DNA of 48,591 nucleotides from a virus. This document shows positions 39,341-46,442 of the stretch, one piece after another. The first letter of the stretch is position 1, and the number at the start of each line of letters is the position of its first letter. Location of the stretch: the IMG/VR virus record IMGVR_UViG_3300036851_000128, positions 1-48,591 of that record; one strand, written 5' to 3'. The position numbers and the translations under genes were made by a program. A model generated the notes under the pieces. The model saw nothing but the letters and a program-made list of their open reading frames with translations. It was not told the origin of the DNA and searched no databases.

Positions 39341-40032
39341 TATGCTGCCATCTCTTGGGCGGCGAGTTTCGCGGCCTTGCGTTCGATCTCTTCCGCTTCG
39401 ATGGCGTCTAGCGTATCGGCGCTGACGCCCATCGCGAGATACTCAGCTCGCGTCGGGGCGCGGCGCTGCTCTACAGGGATGTAGTTCTCGCGAGTGACGG
39501 TATCGTCGGGATATTTGATCCCGCATTGCTTGCGGATGCGCTCGGCCTCTTCGGGTGTGCAGCGAGGTTCAGTGTCGGGCTCGGGCTCCATCTTGGCGAT
39601 GGCATCGAGCACGCGCGATCGATCCGCCTTGCGCTGATTCCAGATCGGCTCGACTTCGCGCAGGATCGTCGTGACGATCTTGGACGGATGATCGGCCCAT
39701 CGGCGCGCGACTGAGGCCCCCATGGCGAGCAAGTCGGCAGGGATGCCGGCGAGGGTCCCCCACGCGACCTTGAGCCATTCGTTGCGGTCGTCCTGCGTCA
39801 TGCCGGTTGGCGCGACCAGGGCGAGGCATGCCGTCAGCTCGCGGCGGAAATCGTCGGACGTCGCGGCGGCAAGCTTTTCGTCAGCCTGTGCCAGCGCCTG
39901 CCCGGCGTAGCTCCGAAGCCTCGGGTCCAGCCGTTTGGCGTGCGGGGGGACCAAAGACAGAAATCGCGGCAGCGGCTGTTCTGCCAATGCCGGGACTGCT
40001 TGATTGCCGTGGTTGTTGTTTCGCCCAGTCAT
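39340..40032 (-). CDS. Candidate replication partner protein, 230 aa
   Basis: 230 residues, helical. It follows the initiator gene as lambda P follows O, and so may be a helicase loader, but I see no ATP-binding or DnaC motif. AELTACLALV-like helices around residue 65-75 and LKVAWGTLAGIPADLLAMG are the most ordered parts. The first 51 codons overlap the initiator C-terminus in another frame; SD GAGG lies 8 bases before ATG 40032. Confidence 0.7.
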   Translation of the reverse strand: MTGRNNNHGNQAVPALAEQPLPRFLSLVPPHAKRLDPRLRSYAGQALAQADEKLAAATSDDFRRELTACLALVAPTGMTQDDRNEWLKVAWGTLAGIPADLLAMGASVARRWADHPSKIVTTILREVEPIWNQRKADRSRVLDAIAKMEPEPDTEPRCTPEEAERIRKQCGIKYPDDTVTRENYIPVEQRRAPTRAEYLAMGVSADTLDAIEAEEIERKAAKLAAQEMAA

Positions 40033-40651
40033 CGTGTTTTCCTCGCAGCCAATTGCCCCACGCCTGATCCCAGTCCCGTTTGCGCCCCTTGCCGTCCTCG
40101 TCCTTCGCGTTCACAGCCCATGCCCGGAAATTCTCCAACTCGCAGAAGAGCTTTCCAGGCGGCCACTGATCGACCTTGGCCTGGGTTTCGAGGGACAGGG
40201 GGCGAGTGGGTTCCCAACCTTCGGGGAGCCGATGATATTCGGATTGTCGCGCGCGCTTTCTCGAAGAAGGCGAAGCCTTCTGAGAGATAGGTTCCTTGAC
40301 AGTATCCGTGTCCCTATTTTGGGACTGTTTCGCGGAAAAAGCGGTACTGTTCCGATCTTGGAACTGTTCCGCTTTCGGTACTGTTTCGAGGTTGACCCGA
40401 TAGACCTTGATTTGCCGGGTTTTGCCCTGTCTCTCTCCGGTGTCAGCCAAGGCGCCGACTACTTCAAGACGGCCAATAGCGGCGATGACGCTCTTGCGGT
40501 TGAGGCTGCTGAACTCGCAGAGCCATGCGACGGAGGGATAGGCGCAGCCGGTTTCTTCGCTGTGGCGCTCGGCATAGGCAAGCAGCACCAGCTTCTCGGA
40601 GGCCGATCCTGCGCGGTACTTCGCCGCCCATGCGAGAGCCTGCCAGCTCAT
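39881..40651 (-). CDS. Lambda O-like replication initiator
   Basis: 256 residues. An N-terminal winged helix (about 1-90: SASEKLVLLAYAERHSEETGCAYPSVAWLCEFSSLNRKSVIAAIGRLEVVGAL) is followed by a Gln/Ser/Asn-rich linker (about 95-130) and a helical C-terminal region. The linker is encoded by DNA carrying four iterons (40321-40388), as in lambda O. ATG 40651 overlaps the DnaA-like gene. The C-terminal 51 codons overlap the next gene. Confidence 0.8.
   Translation of the reverse strand: MSWQALAWAAKYRAGSASEKLVLLAYAERHSEETGCAYPSVAWLCEFSSLNRKSVIAAIGRLEVVGALADTGERQGKTRQIKVYRVNLETVPKAEQFQDRNSTAFSAKQSQNRDTDTVKEPISQKASPSSRKRARQSEYHRLPEGWEPTRPLSLETQAKVDQWPPGKLFCELENFRAWAVNAKDEDGKGRKRDWDQAWGNWLRGKHDDWAKQQPRQSSSPGIGRTAAAAISVFGPPARQTAGPEASELRRAGAGTG
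40321..40388. other. Four-iteron origin of replication inside initiator gene
   Basis: Four copies of GGNACTGTTYCG: GGGACTGTTTCG (40321-40332), GGTACTGTTCCG (40343-40354), GGAACTGTTCCG (40360-40371) and GGTACTGTTTCG (40377-40388). Starts are spaced 22, 17 and 17 bp. The 11-bp core GGAACTGTTCC is palindromic in copy three. Position within the initiator linker is exactly the lambda ori arrangement. Confidence 0.8.
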
Positions 40652-40872
40652 CCCACCCTCCGCCGCCGCAGCAACGAGCGCACCGTGGAGGAATCCCGCT
40701 GAACCCACGGCCCTATCTGCGTGCTCTTGAAGCCGTCGCCGTGGAGGCGCAGAATCACTTCCGCACGTGCCGCATTGCTCGCAGGCAGATGCGTTCGCTC
40801 CAGGACCGCTCGCACGCCTATCCCGTGGTTGCTGGCTGCCTCGCGGACATATTGGCGGACACGGGGAGTCAT
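40648..40872 (-). CDS. DnaA domain IV-like DNA-binding miniprotein
   Basis: 74 residues. The C-terminal half, ARAEVILRLHGDGFKSTQIGPWVQRDSSTVRSLLRRRR, keeps the DnaA signature layout (AR...YL ... IG..F.RD.STV) of domain IV that binds DnaA boxes. No AAA+ domain is present. Lying between RusA and the initiator, it may assist origin recognition. ATGA overlaps at both ends. Confidence 0.75.
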   Translation of the reverse strand: MTPRVRQYVREAASNHGIGVRAVLERTHLPASNAARAEVILRLHGDGFKSTQIGPWVQRDSSTVRSLLRRRRVG

Positions 40873-41213
40873 GCGCCCTCCCCGACCGTCACGACGGCTG
40901 CGTCGATAGTCCGGTCGCGTTCGATTACGATCCGATCGATGTAGCGATCATCCGGCATGTCGAGCTTGGCAACGAGCAAGTCCGTGATCGCCTTTTCCCG
41001 GTTGCCTATGTCGCTCTGGTGGTTGAGATTGAGCCGGATGCGGACGTGCACGGGCTTGAGAACCTCGGGCGAGTCATAGGCGGCATATTGCGCCACGAGC
41101 TTTTCGCCCGCGTCCTTGCGCCAGGCCTTGTACTCGCGGCTGATGATCCGCCGGCCATTGTAGGTGGCGAAGAGATTGTTGCTGCTCGGGGGGATCGGAA
41201 GCTCGAACTCCAT
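40869..41213 (-). CDS. rusA: RusA-family Holliday junction resolvase
   Basis: 114 residues. PIPPSSNNLF and HQSDIGNREKAITDLLVAKLDMPDDRYIDRIVIERD contain the acidic residues that bind metal in RusA (SD, D of TDLL, DD). A dimeric nuclease resolving four-way junctions during replication and recombination. It overlaps the DnaA-like gene by 4 bp. Confidence 0.9.
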   Translation of the reverse strand: MEFELPIPPSSNNLFATYNGRRIISREYKAWRKDAGEKLVAQYAAYDSPEVLKPVHVRIRLNLNHQSDIGNREKAITDLLVAKLDMPDDRYIDRIVIERDRTIDAAVVTVGEGA

Positions 41214-41393
41214 TCACTCCCCTCCCGTAGCTTCGAGAAAGCGGGTTTTGCGGGGGCCTTTGAGTTGAGGGGCGCGATGGCAAATGAAGCTGCGGATAGC
41301 CGGACTGGACTTGCGCTCGGCGACCATGCGGGAGAGGCGCGAGAGGAGTTCTCGGCGGCGATAATCTGCCACGATATCGGAAACATGGGCCAT
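41214..41393 (-). CDS. Small basic protein, 59 aa
   Basis: 59 residues from ATG 41393: MAHVSDIVADYRRRELLSRL then SRMVAERKSSPAIRSFICHR. Basic, helical, unrecognised. It ends one base before rusA and starts just inside the GP88 gene stop region. Confidence 0.6.
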   Translation of the reverse strand: MAHVSDIVADYRRRELLSRLSRMVAERKSSPAIRSFICHRAPQLKGPRKTRFLEATGGE

Positions 41394-41395
41394 GC

Positions 41396-42187
41396 TCAGT
41401 GCCTCAGAAATGCGATGGTGCGGTCGGATTGCCAGCAGAGCGCGCAGGTGGCGCAGCAGTCGGTCTTGCCGGTCTGCGCGGGGCAGACCAGATGCGGTGT
41501 CTCGTCGGCGCTGTCGACGACCTCCGAGCCCATCGAATGGAACCCGGCACCCGAAAAGCGGACGGCGAAACGCTCCCATCCATCCGACGCCATGGTCAGC
41601 AGAAGCGCGCCGATTTCGCCCTCGGGATCGCGGGCGGTATAGCCGAACACGCAAAGCGCCGGGAATGTCACCAGCGCGCGTTGCCATAACTGGACATACT
41701 CGACGCTGAAAAAGTCACCGAGAATATGGAGGCGCACGACGAACCCGCGAGGATATTCGCCTTGAAGCGCCTGAAGCTCTTCCCACAGCACGCGCTCGAA
41801 CCACTTGTCGGGGATGATGCGCTGCGCCATGTGCATGTTGTTGCCGTAGCAGCTCGCCCATTGCTGGCAGGATCGCGGACAGGTTGCGCGCTCTTCCAGG
41901 GTGAGCGTGTAGATCGGGAAGCCCTTCCATTTGCCCTTGGTGACGGCCTTGCCGATCTTGCTCGCATTGGCGCCGGACTTGAGCACGCGGCCGACCGTGG
42001 ACGAGTGAAAGACCCGCGACGGAAAGATCGTTGTGGCGTTGCGCGATGCCGTATGGCTGTCCGGAAGCACGACGCGCGCGCCCTTGGGCTTAGGCGTCTT
42101 GAACCGGCGCAACGAGCCGCCGTCCTCGCGTTTGCCGATGCGGAACGCGGAGCCTTCATCGCGCGGGGTACCGGTTTGGAGGGGCAT
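41396..42187 (-). CDS. GP88-family phage protein
   Basis: 263 residues. NASKIGKAVTKGKWKGFPIYTLTLEERATCPRSCQQWASCYGNNMHMAQR is the signature of the phage GP88 family. Cysteines CPRSC...CYG and a C-terminal cluster (CPAQTGKTDCCATCALC) could hold a metal or Fe-S centre. Function is unknown. Located among replication genes and overlapping the CII-like regulator by one base. Confidence 0.85.
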   Translation of the reverse strand: MPLQTGTPRDEGSAFRIGKREDGGSLRRFKTPKPKGARVVLPDSHTASRNATTIFPSRVFHSSTVGRVLKSGANASKIGKAVTKGKWKGFPIYTLTLEERATCPRSCQQWASCYGNNMHMAQRIIPDKWFERVLWEELQALQGEYPRGFVVRLHILGDFFSVEYVQLWQRALVTFPALCVFGYTARDPEGEIGALLLTMASDGWERFAVRFSGAGFHSMGSEVVDSADETPHLVCPAQTGKTDCCATCALCWQSDRTIAFLRH

Positions 42188-42651
42188 TAGGCTGCCCTCA
42201 CTTTCTCGGCGCGCACGGTAAGGGCTGTCAGCGCCTTCAACGCGGCCTGTACTTCGGGCTGCATGTCGAGCAGCGGCTTGTGCGGAATCTTGCCCTCGCG
42301 CATGCCGTCAGCTATCTTGTGCGCCACAGCGAGAATGGCGGCCAAGGCTTCGGTATCGCAGTGCTCGTCGTCGTTGACCGGGACGTAGCGACCGCCAAGC
42401 AGCGCAAGGAACGGGTCCAGCCGCTCGGGGCCGAACGCTTCGCCCAAGCGCTTGAGATAGACCGCCTTGAGGCTCGACTTGCGGTTGCGGGTGTTGCTGA
42501 TCGTCTCTTCGGTTACGTCGATCGTGTTCGCCAGCTCGCGGTCGGAAAGGTAGAAATCGCGCTGAATATCGACGATGATCCGCGCCACCGCAGTGCGGTA
42601 TTTCTCTTGCTCTTCCGTTTCGTTTATCCGGAGTACGGTCGGGGACGGCAT
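42187..42651 (-). CDS. Helix-turn-helix regulator of leftward operon, 154 aa
   Basis: 154 residues. Residues 18-60 (TAVARIIVDIQRDFYLSDRELANTIDVTEETISNTRNRKSSLKAV) form an XRE/CII-like HTH. The remainder is helical. Its position as an early gene after the immunity region suggests a CII-like or delayed-early regulator. Not identical in length to lambda CII. Confidence 0.78.
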   Translation of the reverse strand: MPSPTVLRINETEEQEKYRTAVARIIVDIQRDFYLSDRELANTIDVTEETISNTRNRKSSLKAVYLKRLGEAFGPERLDPFLALLGGRYVPVNDDEHCDTEALAAILAVAHKIADGMREGKIPHKPLLDMQPEVQAALKALTALTVRAEKVRAA

Positions 42652-42653
42652 GA

Positions 42654-42830
42654 CTATACGCCCTCCCCATGGAAACCGACGCCCAACCTATTGGACTCAT
42701 TGTGAAGCGGATGGGGCTCTTCCGGGCCGTCGATCGGCGGCATGAGTGCAGCAGCCCAGGCGAGCAGCCCGAGAATGAGCACGGGCGCGAAGGCGAGGCA
42801 GCCAAGCCCGATGAGGACGATCCCGCTCAC
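42654..42830 (-). CDS. Small single-pass membrane protein, 58 aa
   Basis: 58 codons from GTG 42830, in a GTGA overlap with the preceding gene. Residues 3-28 are one hydrophobic segment (GIVLIGLGCLAFAPVLILGL), with a polar tail. Stop lies 2 bases before the regulator start. Possible superinfection or envelope protein. Confidence 0.55.
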   Translation of the reverse strand: MSGIVLIGLGCLAFAPVLILGLLAWAAALMPPIDGPEEPHPLHNESNRLGVGFHGEGV

Positions 42831-43393
42831 CCTATGCGCCCCGGGTGTGAGTGATGAGGATCAGGGTTGTGCGCATCCTTCGGACCGGGCCTGCGGGCTT
42901 CGCCCTGAGCCGCCTGCGGCGTCTCAGCCGTTCCGGCGCTAGTCCCTTGCGCGGGCCACATGTGCTCAGTTGCAACAGGGTGCAGCAGGAACCGATCAAA
43001 CAGCCTGATGAAGGCCTCCGCGTCCCCTTGGCGCGCGAAGCGAATGGCGTCGTTGGCGTCCTTCGAGCGCCGGACCGGGGAGCGGTATTGGTCGATCCGT
43101 CCACCAGCCCTAGGCTTAGTCATGGGCCACTTATCTTCGGTGAGCGCGATCCAGTGTGTTATGTCGCCGAACCGCTCTTCGATCAGCCAACCGGTTTCGT
43201 CCCGTTCGCGGGCCATGGCTTCGATTGTTTCTGCGGCCTCGATCAGCGGCTCGTGAATATCGCCGCAGCACTCGAACCATTCCTCGGCGAGGGCGCGCAG
43301 GCGAGCCGAGACGCGCGAAGGATCGAAGCCCGAAGGGCCATGACGCGCAGCGGCATGGTTCACGAGAGCCTGTTCGCGAAGCGACGCGCCCAT
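42827..43393 (-). CDS. Hypothetical phage protein, 188 aa
   Basis: 188 residues, first gene of the leftward operon. SARLRALAEEWFECCGDIHEPLIEAAETIEAMARERDE is a helical block of a widespread phage type; the C-terminus is disordered and Pro/Gly-rich. No catalytic residues can be named. GTGA overlap with the small membrane gene. Confidence 0.7.
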   Translation of the reverse strand: MGASLREQALVNHAAARHGPSGFDPSRVSARLRALAEEWFECCGDIHEPLIEAAETIEAMARERDETGWLIEERFGDITHWIALTEDKWPMTKPRAGGRIDQYRSPVRRSKDANDAIRFARQGDAEAFIRLFDRFLLHPVATEHMWPAQGTSAGTAETPQAAQGEARRPGPKDAHNPDPHHSHPGRIG

Positions 43394-43725
43394 CTACCCC
43401 TCCCCCACAATCTGGCCGGTCACATCGGACCAGCATCCACGGCCCGAGACACCGTGAAAGGGGGGGCGGGCTCGGGCCGTGTGCTCAGCGCGCAGAGGGG
43501 AGGACGCGCGCGAGGGGGTTGCGAAAAGGGGGCCGCTCACGACGGCACCGCGCAAGCAGAGCGCATGAAAAACAAGCGATTAACGTTATTTAGCGCGCAA
43601 AATGGACCATTCGCCAGATTGACATATGATACGTTGCGCGGGAACATCGCCCTCTTGTGCTTTGGCGCGGGCCAAGTGCCGACGCTCGGTTCGGACCCCT
43701 CCTTTGCGCAGGAGGGAGTGGGCCG
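43394..43725. promoter_or_regulatory. 332-bp gene-free early control region with 11-bp inverted repeat
   Basis: No gene was found in this gap. CACGGCCCGAG (43438-43448) and CTCGGGCCGTG (43471-43481) form an 11-bp perfect stem around a G-rich 22-base loop in the leader of the leftward operon. An AT-rich stretch (43570-43635) holds a candidate rightward promoter, see 43603-43630. The stem may be an antitermination or attenuator element. Confidence 0.55.
43603..43630 (+). promoter_or_regulatory. Candidate rightward promoter
   Basis: TGGACC (43603-43608) and TATGAT (43625-43630) are 16 bp apart; the -10 is a 5/6 match. It points to the 77-aa gene at 43726, whose SD GGAGGGA lies at 43711-43717. 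A second TTGACA at 43619-43624 has no matching -10. Confidence 0.4.
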
Positions 43726-43959
43726 ATGGAGGGCGTACCGGGATATTGGGTCGATGAAGCCGTGTTCAGCTTGCGAGGCGACCGGCCTGTTTGCAGGATC
43801 AGAAGCGGCTCTTGCGAGTTCGAATTGCGCGGATCGCCTGAAACGATGCTGGCGGCATACGAAAGCTTCAGCCGTATGGTCGCGGCTTTCCAGACCGCGA
43901 ACGGGGCGCAAGTTGTCAAGCTTAGCGAGCGAGGGCCGCTGTTTCTCAAGGATCGCTGA
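43726..43959 (+). CDS. Hypothetical immunity-region protein, 77 aa
   Basis: 77 residues from ATG 43726 with SD GGAGGGA. WVDEAVFSLRGDRPVCRIRS and MLAAYESFSRMVAAFQTANGA suggest a small alpha/beta fold. It is convergent with the cro-like gene, 8 bp away, and has its own promoter, so it may be expressed in the lysogen. Function unknown. Confidence 0.65.
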   Translation: MEGVPGYWVDEAVFSLRGDRPVCRIRSGSCEFELRGSPETMLAAYESFSRMVAAFQTANGAQVVKLSERGPLFLKDR

Positions 43960-43967
43960 CGGGGGCA

Positions 43968-44159
43968 TCATGCCGCCTCTGCGTCGGTTGCGCCCGCCAT
44001 ATAGCGGCGGACCTTCTCGACCGTTGCCCGGCGCGGTTCCCTGCCAGCGCGAAGCTGACGCACGAAATGCCGATCTCCCAGCGCGGCGTCGCCAAACGCG
44101 GATTCCTTCATTCCGCGGGCGCTTAGGAAGGCAGCGATGTCGGTAAGCAGCTCGTCCAT
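43968..44159 (-). CDS. Cro-like early regulator
   Basis: 63 residues. FLSARGMKESAFGDAALGDRHFVRQLRAGREPRRATVEKVRRYM reads as a small HTH of the Cro kind. Its promoter (44168-44196) ends about 8 bases before the ATG, so its mRNA would be leaderless or nearly so. It is divergent from the CI-like gene, in the place of lambda cro. Confidence 0.72.
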   Translation of the reverse strand: MDELLTDIAAFLSARGMKESAFGDAALGDRHFVRQLRAGREPRRATVEKVRRYMAGATDAEAA

Positions 44160-44167
44160 GACGGCGC

Positions 44168-44196
44168 ATCATATGTGTGAGATTTCACACGGTCAA
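44168..44196 (-). promoter_or_regulatory. Leftward early promoter with operator in spacer
   Basis: On the minus strand TTGACC (44191-44196) and TATGAT (44168-44173) are 17 bp apart. The spacer is the operator GTGTGAAATCTCACAC (44175-44190), so repressor bound there would block RNA polymerase directly. It drives the cro-like gene. Confidence 0.85.
44175..44190. promoter_or_regulatory. CI operator, left
   Basis: 16-bp perfect palindrome with arms GTGTGA and TCACAC around four bases. Read on the minus strand it is identical to the right operator at 44897-44912. Confidence 0.85.
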
Positions 44197-44247
44197 GTGC
44201 CACCGCGAATGATATTTCGCCAGTCCCCAGTAGGGCGTGCTCTGTGT

Positions 44248-44253
44248 GATATA
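44248..44253 (+). promoter_or_regulatory. Candidate repressor promoter -10 (leaderless mRNA)
   Basis: GATATA (44248-44253) lies 6 bases before the ATG of the repressor, with no SD between them, so a leaderless transcript is likely, as for lambda cI from PRM. A half-operator GTGTGA at 44244-44249 overlaps it. The -35 is weak. Confidence 0.4.
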
Positions 44254-44259
44254 GCGCGC

Positions 44260-44856
44260 ATGGGAGCGCAACTCGATATCGACGCAATCCGTGCTAGGAT
44301 CGAGGCCGAGATGATCGCCAAGGGCTTCAGTCGCCGCGGGCTCGCAGCACGGGCTGGCGTTGGTCAAACATCGGTTCGCGACCTTTTGGAAAAGACCGAC
44401 AATCCCGGCATCGGCACGCTTCACAAGATTGCGGAAGCGCTGGAAATGCCGTTCGAGGAAATCAGCGGCTCAGAACGGGTACCGCTGCTCGGCAGCATTG
44501 GGGCCGGTGGAGCCGTTGCCTACTTCAGCGAAGAGCACGACTTTCAGACGGTGCCGAGGCCCCCGCTAGCGCCAGGCAGAATGATGGCGCTCCAAGTCAT
44601 CGGCGAATCGATGCTGCCGAAGTACGAGCCCGGCGACATCATCTATGTGCGTCGCGATCACGAAGGCGTGCTGCCCCAGTATCTCGGACGCTATTGCGCG
44701 ATTCATCTCAGCGATGGCGGCACCTACCTGAAAATCCTCGCGCCGGGTTCTCAGCCTGCGCGCTACACCCTGCGCTCACTCAATGCGGCCGACATGGAAA
44801 ACGTCGAAGTCGTATGGGCCTCGCCCGTTCTGTTCGTCATGCCGAGACGCCCCTGA
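44260..44856 (+). CDS. CI/LexA-like repressor with S24 peptidase domain
   Basis: 198 residues. An N-terminal HTH (about 15-45: MIAKGFSRRGLAARAGVGQTSVRDLLEK) is followed by a LexA-type autoprotease domain with S117 (VIGESMLPKYEPGDIIYV) and K158 (GTYLKIL), and a probable cleavage at A82-G83. Self-cleavage after DNA damage would induce the prophage. I chose ATG 44260 because upstream in-frame codons lie inside the operator region. Flanked by operators on both sides. Confidence 0.92.
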   Translation: MGAQLDIDAIRARIEAEMIAKGFSRRGLAARAGVGQTSVRDLLEKTDNPGIGTLHKIAEALEMPFEEISGSERVPLLGSIGAGGAVAYFSEEHDFQTVPRPPLAPGRMMALQVIGESMLPKYEPGDIIYVRRDHEGVLPQYLGRYCAIHLSDGGTYLKILAPGSQPARYTLRSLNAADMENVEVVWASPVLFVMPRRP

Positions 44857-44865
44857 AAAAGAAAA

Positions 44866-44880
44866 TGTGAAAAATCACAC
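44866..44880. promoter_or_regulatory. CI operator, distal right (weaker)
   Basis: TGTGAAAAATCACA (44866-44879) keeps the inner arms of the operator. Its centre is 32 bp from that of 44897-44912, three helical turns, as expected for cooperative dimers. Confidence 0.7.
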
Positions 44881-44888
44881 GTCGGGTA

Positions 44889-44917
44889 TTGACGGCGTGT
44901 GAAATCTCACACATAGT
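44889..44917 (+). promoter_or_regulatory. Rightward early promoter with operator in spacer
   Basis: TTGACG (44889-44894) and CATAGT (44912-44917) are 17 bp apart, and the operator GTGTGAAATCTCACAC (44897-44912) fills the spacer. It drives the early operon starting at 44953, whose SD GGGAGA is at 44940-44945. Same design as the leftward promoter. Confidence 0.82.
44897..44912. promoter_or_regulatory. CI operator, right
   Basis: 16-bp palindrome, identical to the minus-strand reading of 44175-44190. It lies between the -35 and -10 of the rightward early promoter. Confidence 0.85.
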
Positions 44918-44952
44918 CCTCCCAACGCCACAGAGGCGAAGGGAGACTGAGC

Positions 44953-45816
44953 ATGGCAAGTGTCGCGAAGCTGCCGAAGGCGCCCGAGGCGGGCACAGTC
45001 AATTGGCTGAACGAATGCATCGCCCGCGGGGAACGCGAAGTTTTCTCGGCGACAACGACCCTCACTCCGGGGCTCGCCAGCGTCCTTCTCGAACGCAACC
45101 CCGACAACCGCAACATTCGCCAGACCAAGGTCGCCCAATACGAGTCTGACATGCGGGCCGGGCGCTGGGCGTTCAACGGCGAGCCGGTCATCATTTCCCG
45201 CGAGGGCCTGATTAACGACGGGCAGCATCGCTTGCGTGCGATGGTCGAGGCGAACTTCACCGCCCCGATGCTGTTTGTGTTCGGCGTCGAACGCGATACG
45301 CGGCTGACGGTCGATCAGGGCGCGGCCCGAACCGCCGCCGACTATCTCGGCATGGAAGGCATGGAGAACAGCGCCGCCGCCGCTGGTATCGCTCGCATCA
45401 TCATCGCCATTGAGCGCGAGCGCGGCGCCTGCCTTTACCGCGAGAAAGAAGTCACTGCGACCCAAGTCCGCCAGCGCGCCGAACGCGATCCCGCCATCGC
45501 CGAGGCCGCGCGATACGCGATGAGCATGCACAAATACACCAAGTCGTTCTGCCCCCCGTCCGTGATCGGGTCGGCGTTCTACCTGCTGAACGATGTTAAT
45601 CCCGTCGATGCGAAGGCGTTCATGGATCGCGTTTGCATGGGCGACGGACTCAGCCGCGACACCCCGGCCTATGCTGTGCGCGATGGCCTGCTTTCGCTCG
45701 GTCGCTCGACACGCGGACCTAAGCTCGAAATCATCTTCCGAGGCTGGGTGAAGCATCGCGCGGGCGAGCCCCTCAAGCAGGCGAAGGTGCTCGGACACTT
45801 TCCGGAGCTCGACTAA
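44953..45816 (+). CDS. ParB/sulfiredoxin-fold phage protein
   Basis: 287 residues. NIRQTKVAQYESDMRAGRWAFNGEPVIISREGLINDGQHRLRAMVEA is the ParB/Srx-like core (GQHR motif), which can bind DNA and CTP or act as nuclease in different families. The C-terminal part is helical. First gene of the rightward operon, with a good SD. Role unknown: partition is unlikely in an integrating phage, so transcription or DNA-processing is possible. Confidence 0.8.
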   Translation: MASVAKLPKAPEAGTVNWLNECIARGEREVFSATTTLTPGLASVLLERNPDNRNIRQTKVAQYESDMRAGRWAFNGEPVIISREGLINDGQHRLRAMVEANFTAPMLFVFGVERDTRLTVDQGAARTAADYLGMEGMENSAAAAGIARIIIAIERERGACLYREKEVTATQVRQRAERDPAIAEAARYAMSMHKYTKSFCPPSVIGSAFYLLNDVNPVDAKAFMDRVCMGDGLSRDTPAYAVRDGLLSLGRSTRGPKLEIIFRGWVKHRAGEPLKQAKVLGHFPELD

Positions 45817-46436
45817 TGCTCCCCGCCGTCGCCACCCCTTCGCTTCCGGACCTCGTTCAGAAAGCCGCGTCGCAACTCGCGAGCGCCGCTTCTGCCGCCG
45901 AGGTTCTCGACGCACGCAACACGGCCACCGCTGCCTATTCCGCAGCGAAGGCCGCGGCGCGTCTCGCCAAGGCCAAGGGCGCGCATGACGAGCTGATCGC
46001 CAAGGCGCACCGGGCACAGGCCGACGCTCTGGAAATCGAGGCGATGGCCAAGCGCCGTCTCGCCGATGAATACGACGCTGCGCAGGAGCGGGGCGAAGTC
46101 AAGGCCCCGAACAATGCCAAAACCACTTCCAATGCGGAAGCGGTTTCCGCGTCAGACGTCGGCCTGACGCACAAAGAGGTCCACGAGGCGAGGCAGATCA
46201 GGGACGCTGAGGAAGCCGAACCGGGCATTATCCGGCGCACGCTCGACGGCGCACTTGATGCTGGTGAAGAGCCGACCAAGGCCGCTGTTCGCCGCGCCGT
46301 CAGCCAACGTCCTCGCCGTCCCAACACAGCGGCGTCACGGCAGCTTACCAATCTGCGCAAGGCGTGGCGTGAAGCCAGCGAGCCGATCCGCCAGCACTTT
46401 CTGACGGAGATTGGGCAGCAAAGAATCGCAGCATGA
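45816..46436 (+). CDS. Helical phage protein next to ParB-like gene, 206 aa
   Basis: 206 residues, Ala-rich. A long helix (VLDARNTATAAYSAAKAAARLAKAKGAHDELIAKAHRAQADALEIEAMAKRRLADEYDAAQERGE) resembles phage proteins paired with ParB-like or DNA-modifying genes. The C-terminus is basic. Its start follows the previous stop by one shared base. No enzyme motif. Confidence 0.75.
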   Translation: MLPAVATPSLPDLVQKAASQLASAASAAEVLDARNTATAAYSAAKAAARLAKAKGAHDELIAKAHRAQADALEIEAMAKRRLADEYDAAQERGEVKAPNNAKTTSNAEAVSASDVGLTHKEVHEARQIRDAEEAEPGIIRRTLDGALDAGEEPTKAAVRRAVSQRPRRPNTAASRQLTNLRKAWREASEPIRQHFLTEIGQQRIAA

Positions 46437-46442
46437 TCCAGA

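Noticed and set aside
44953-45816. Plasmid partition system (ParA/ParB)
   Set aside because: No ParA or centromere-like repeats; the phage has an integrase, so a different role of the ParB-like fold is likelier.
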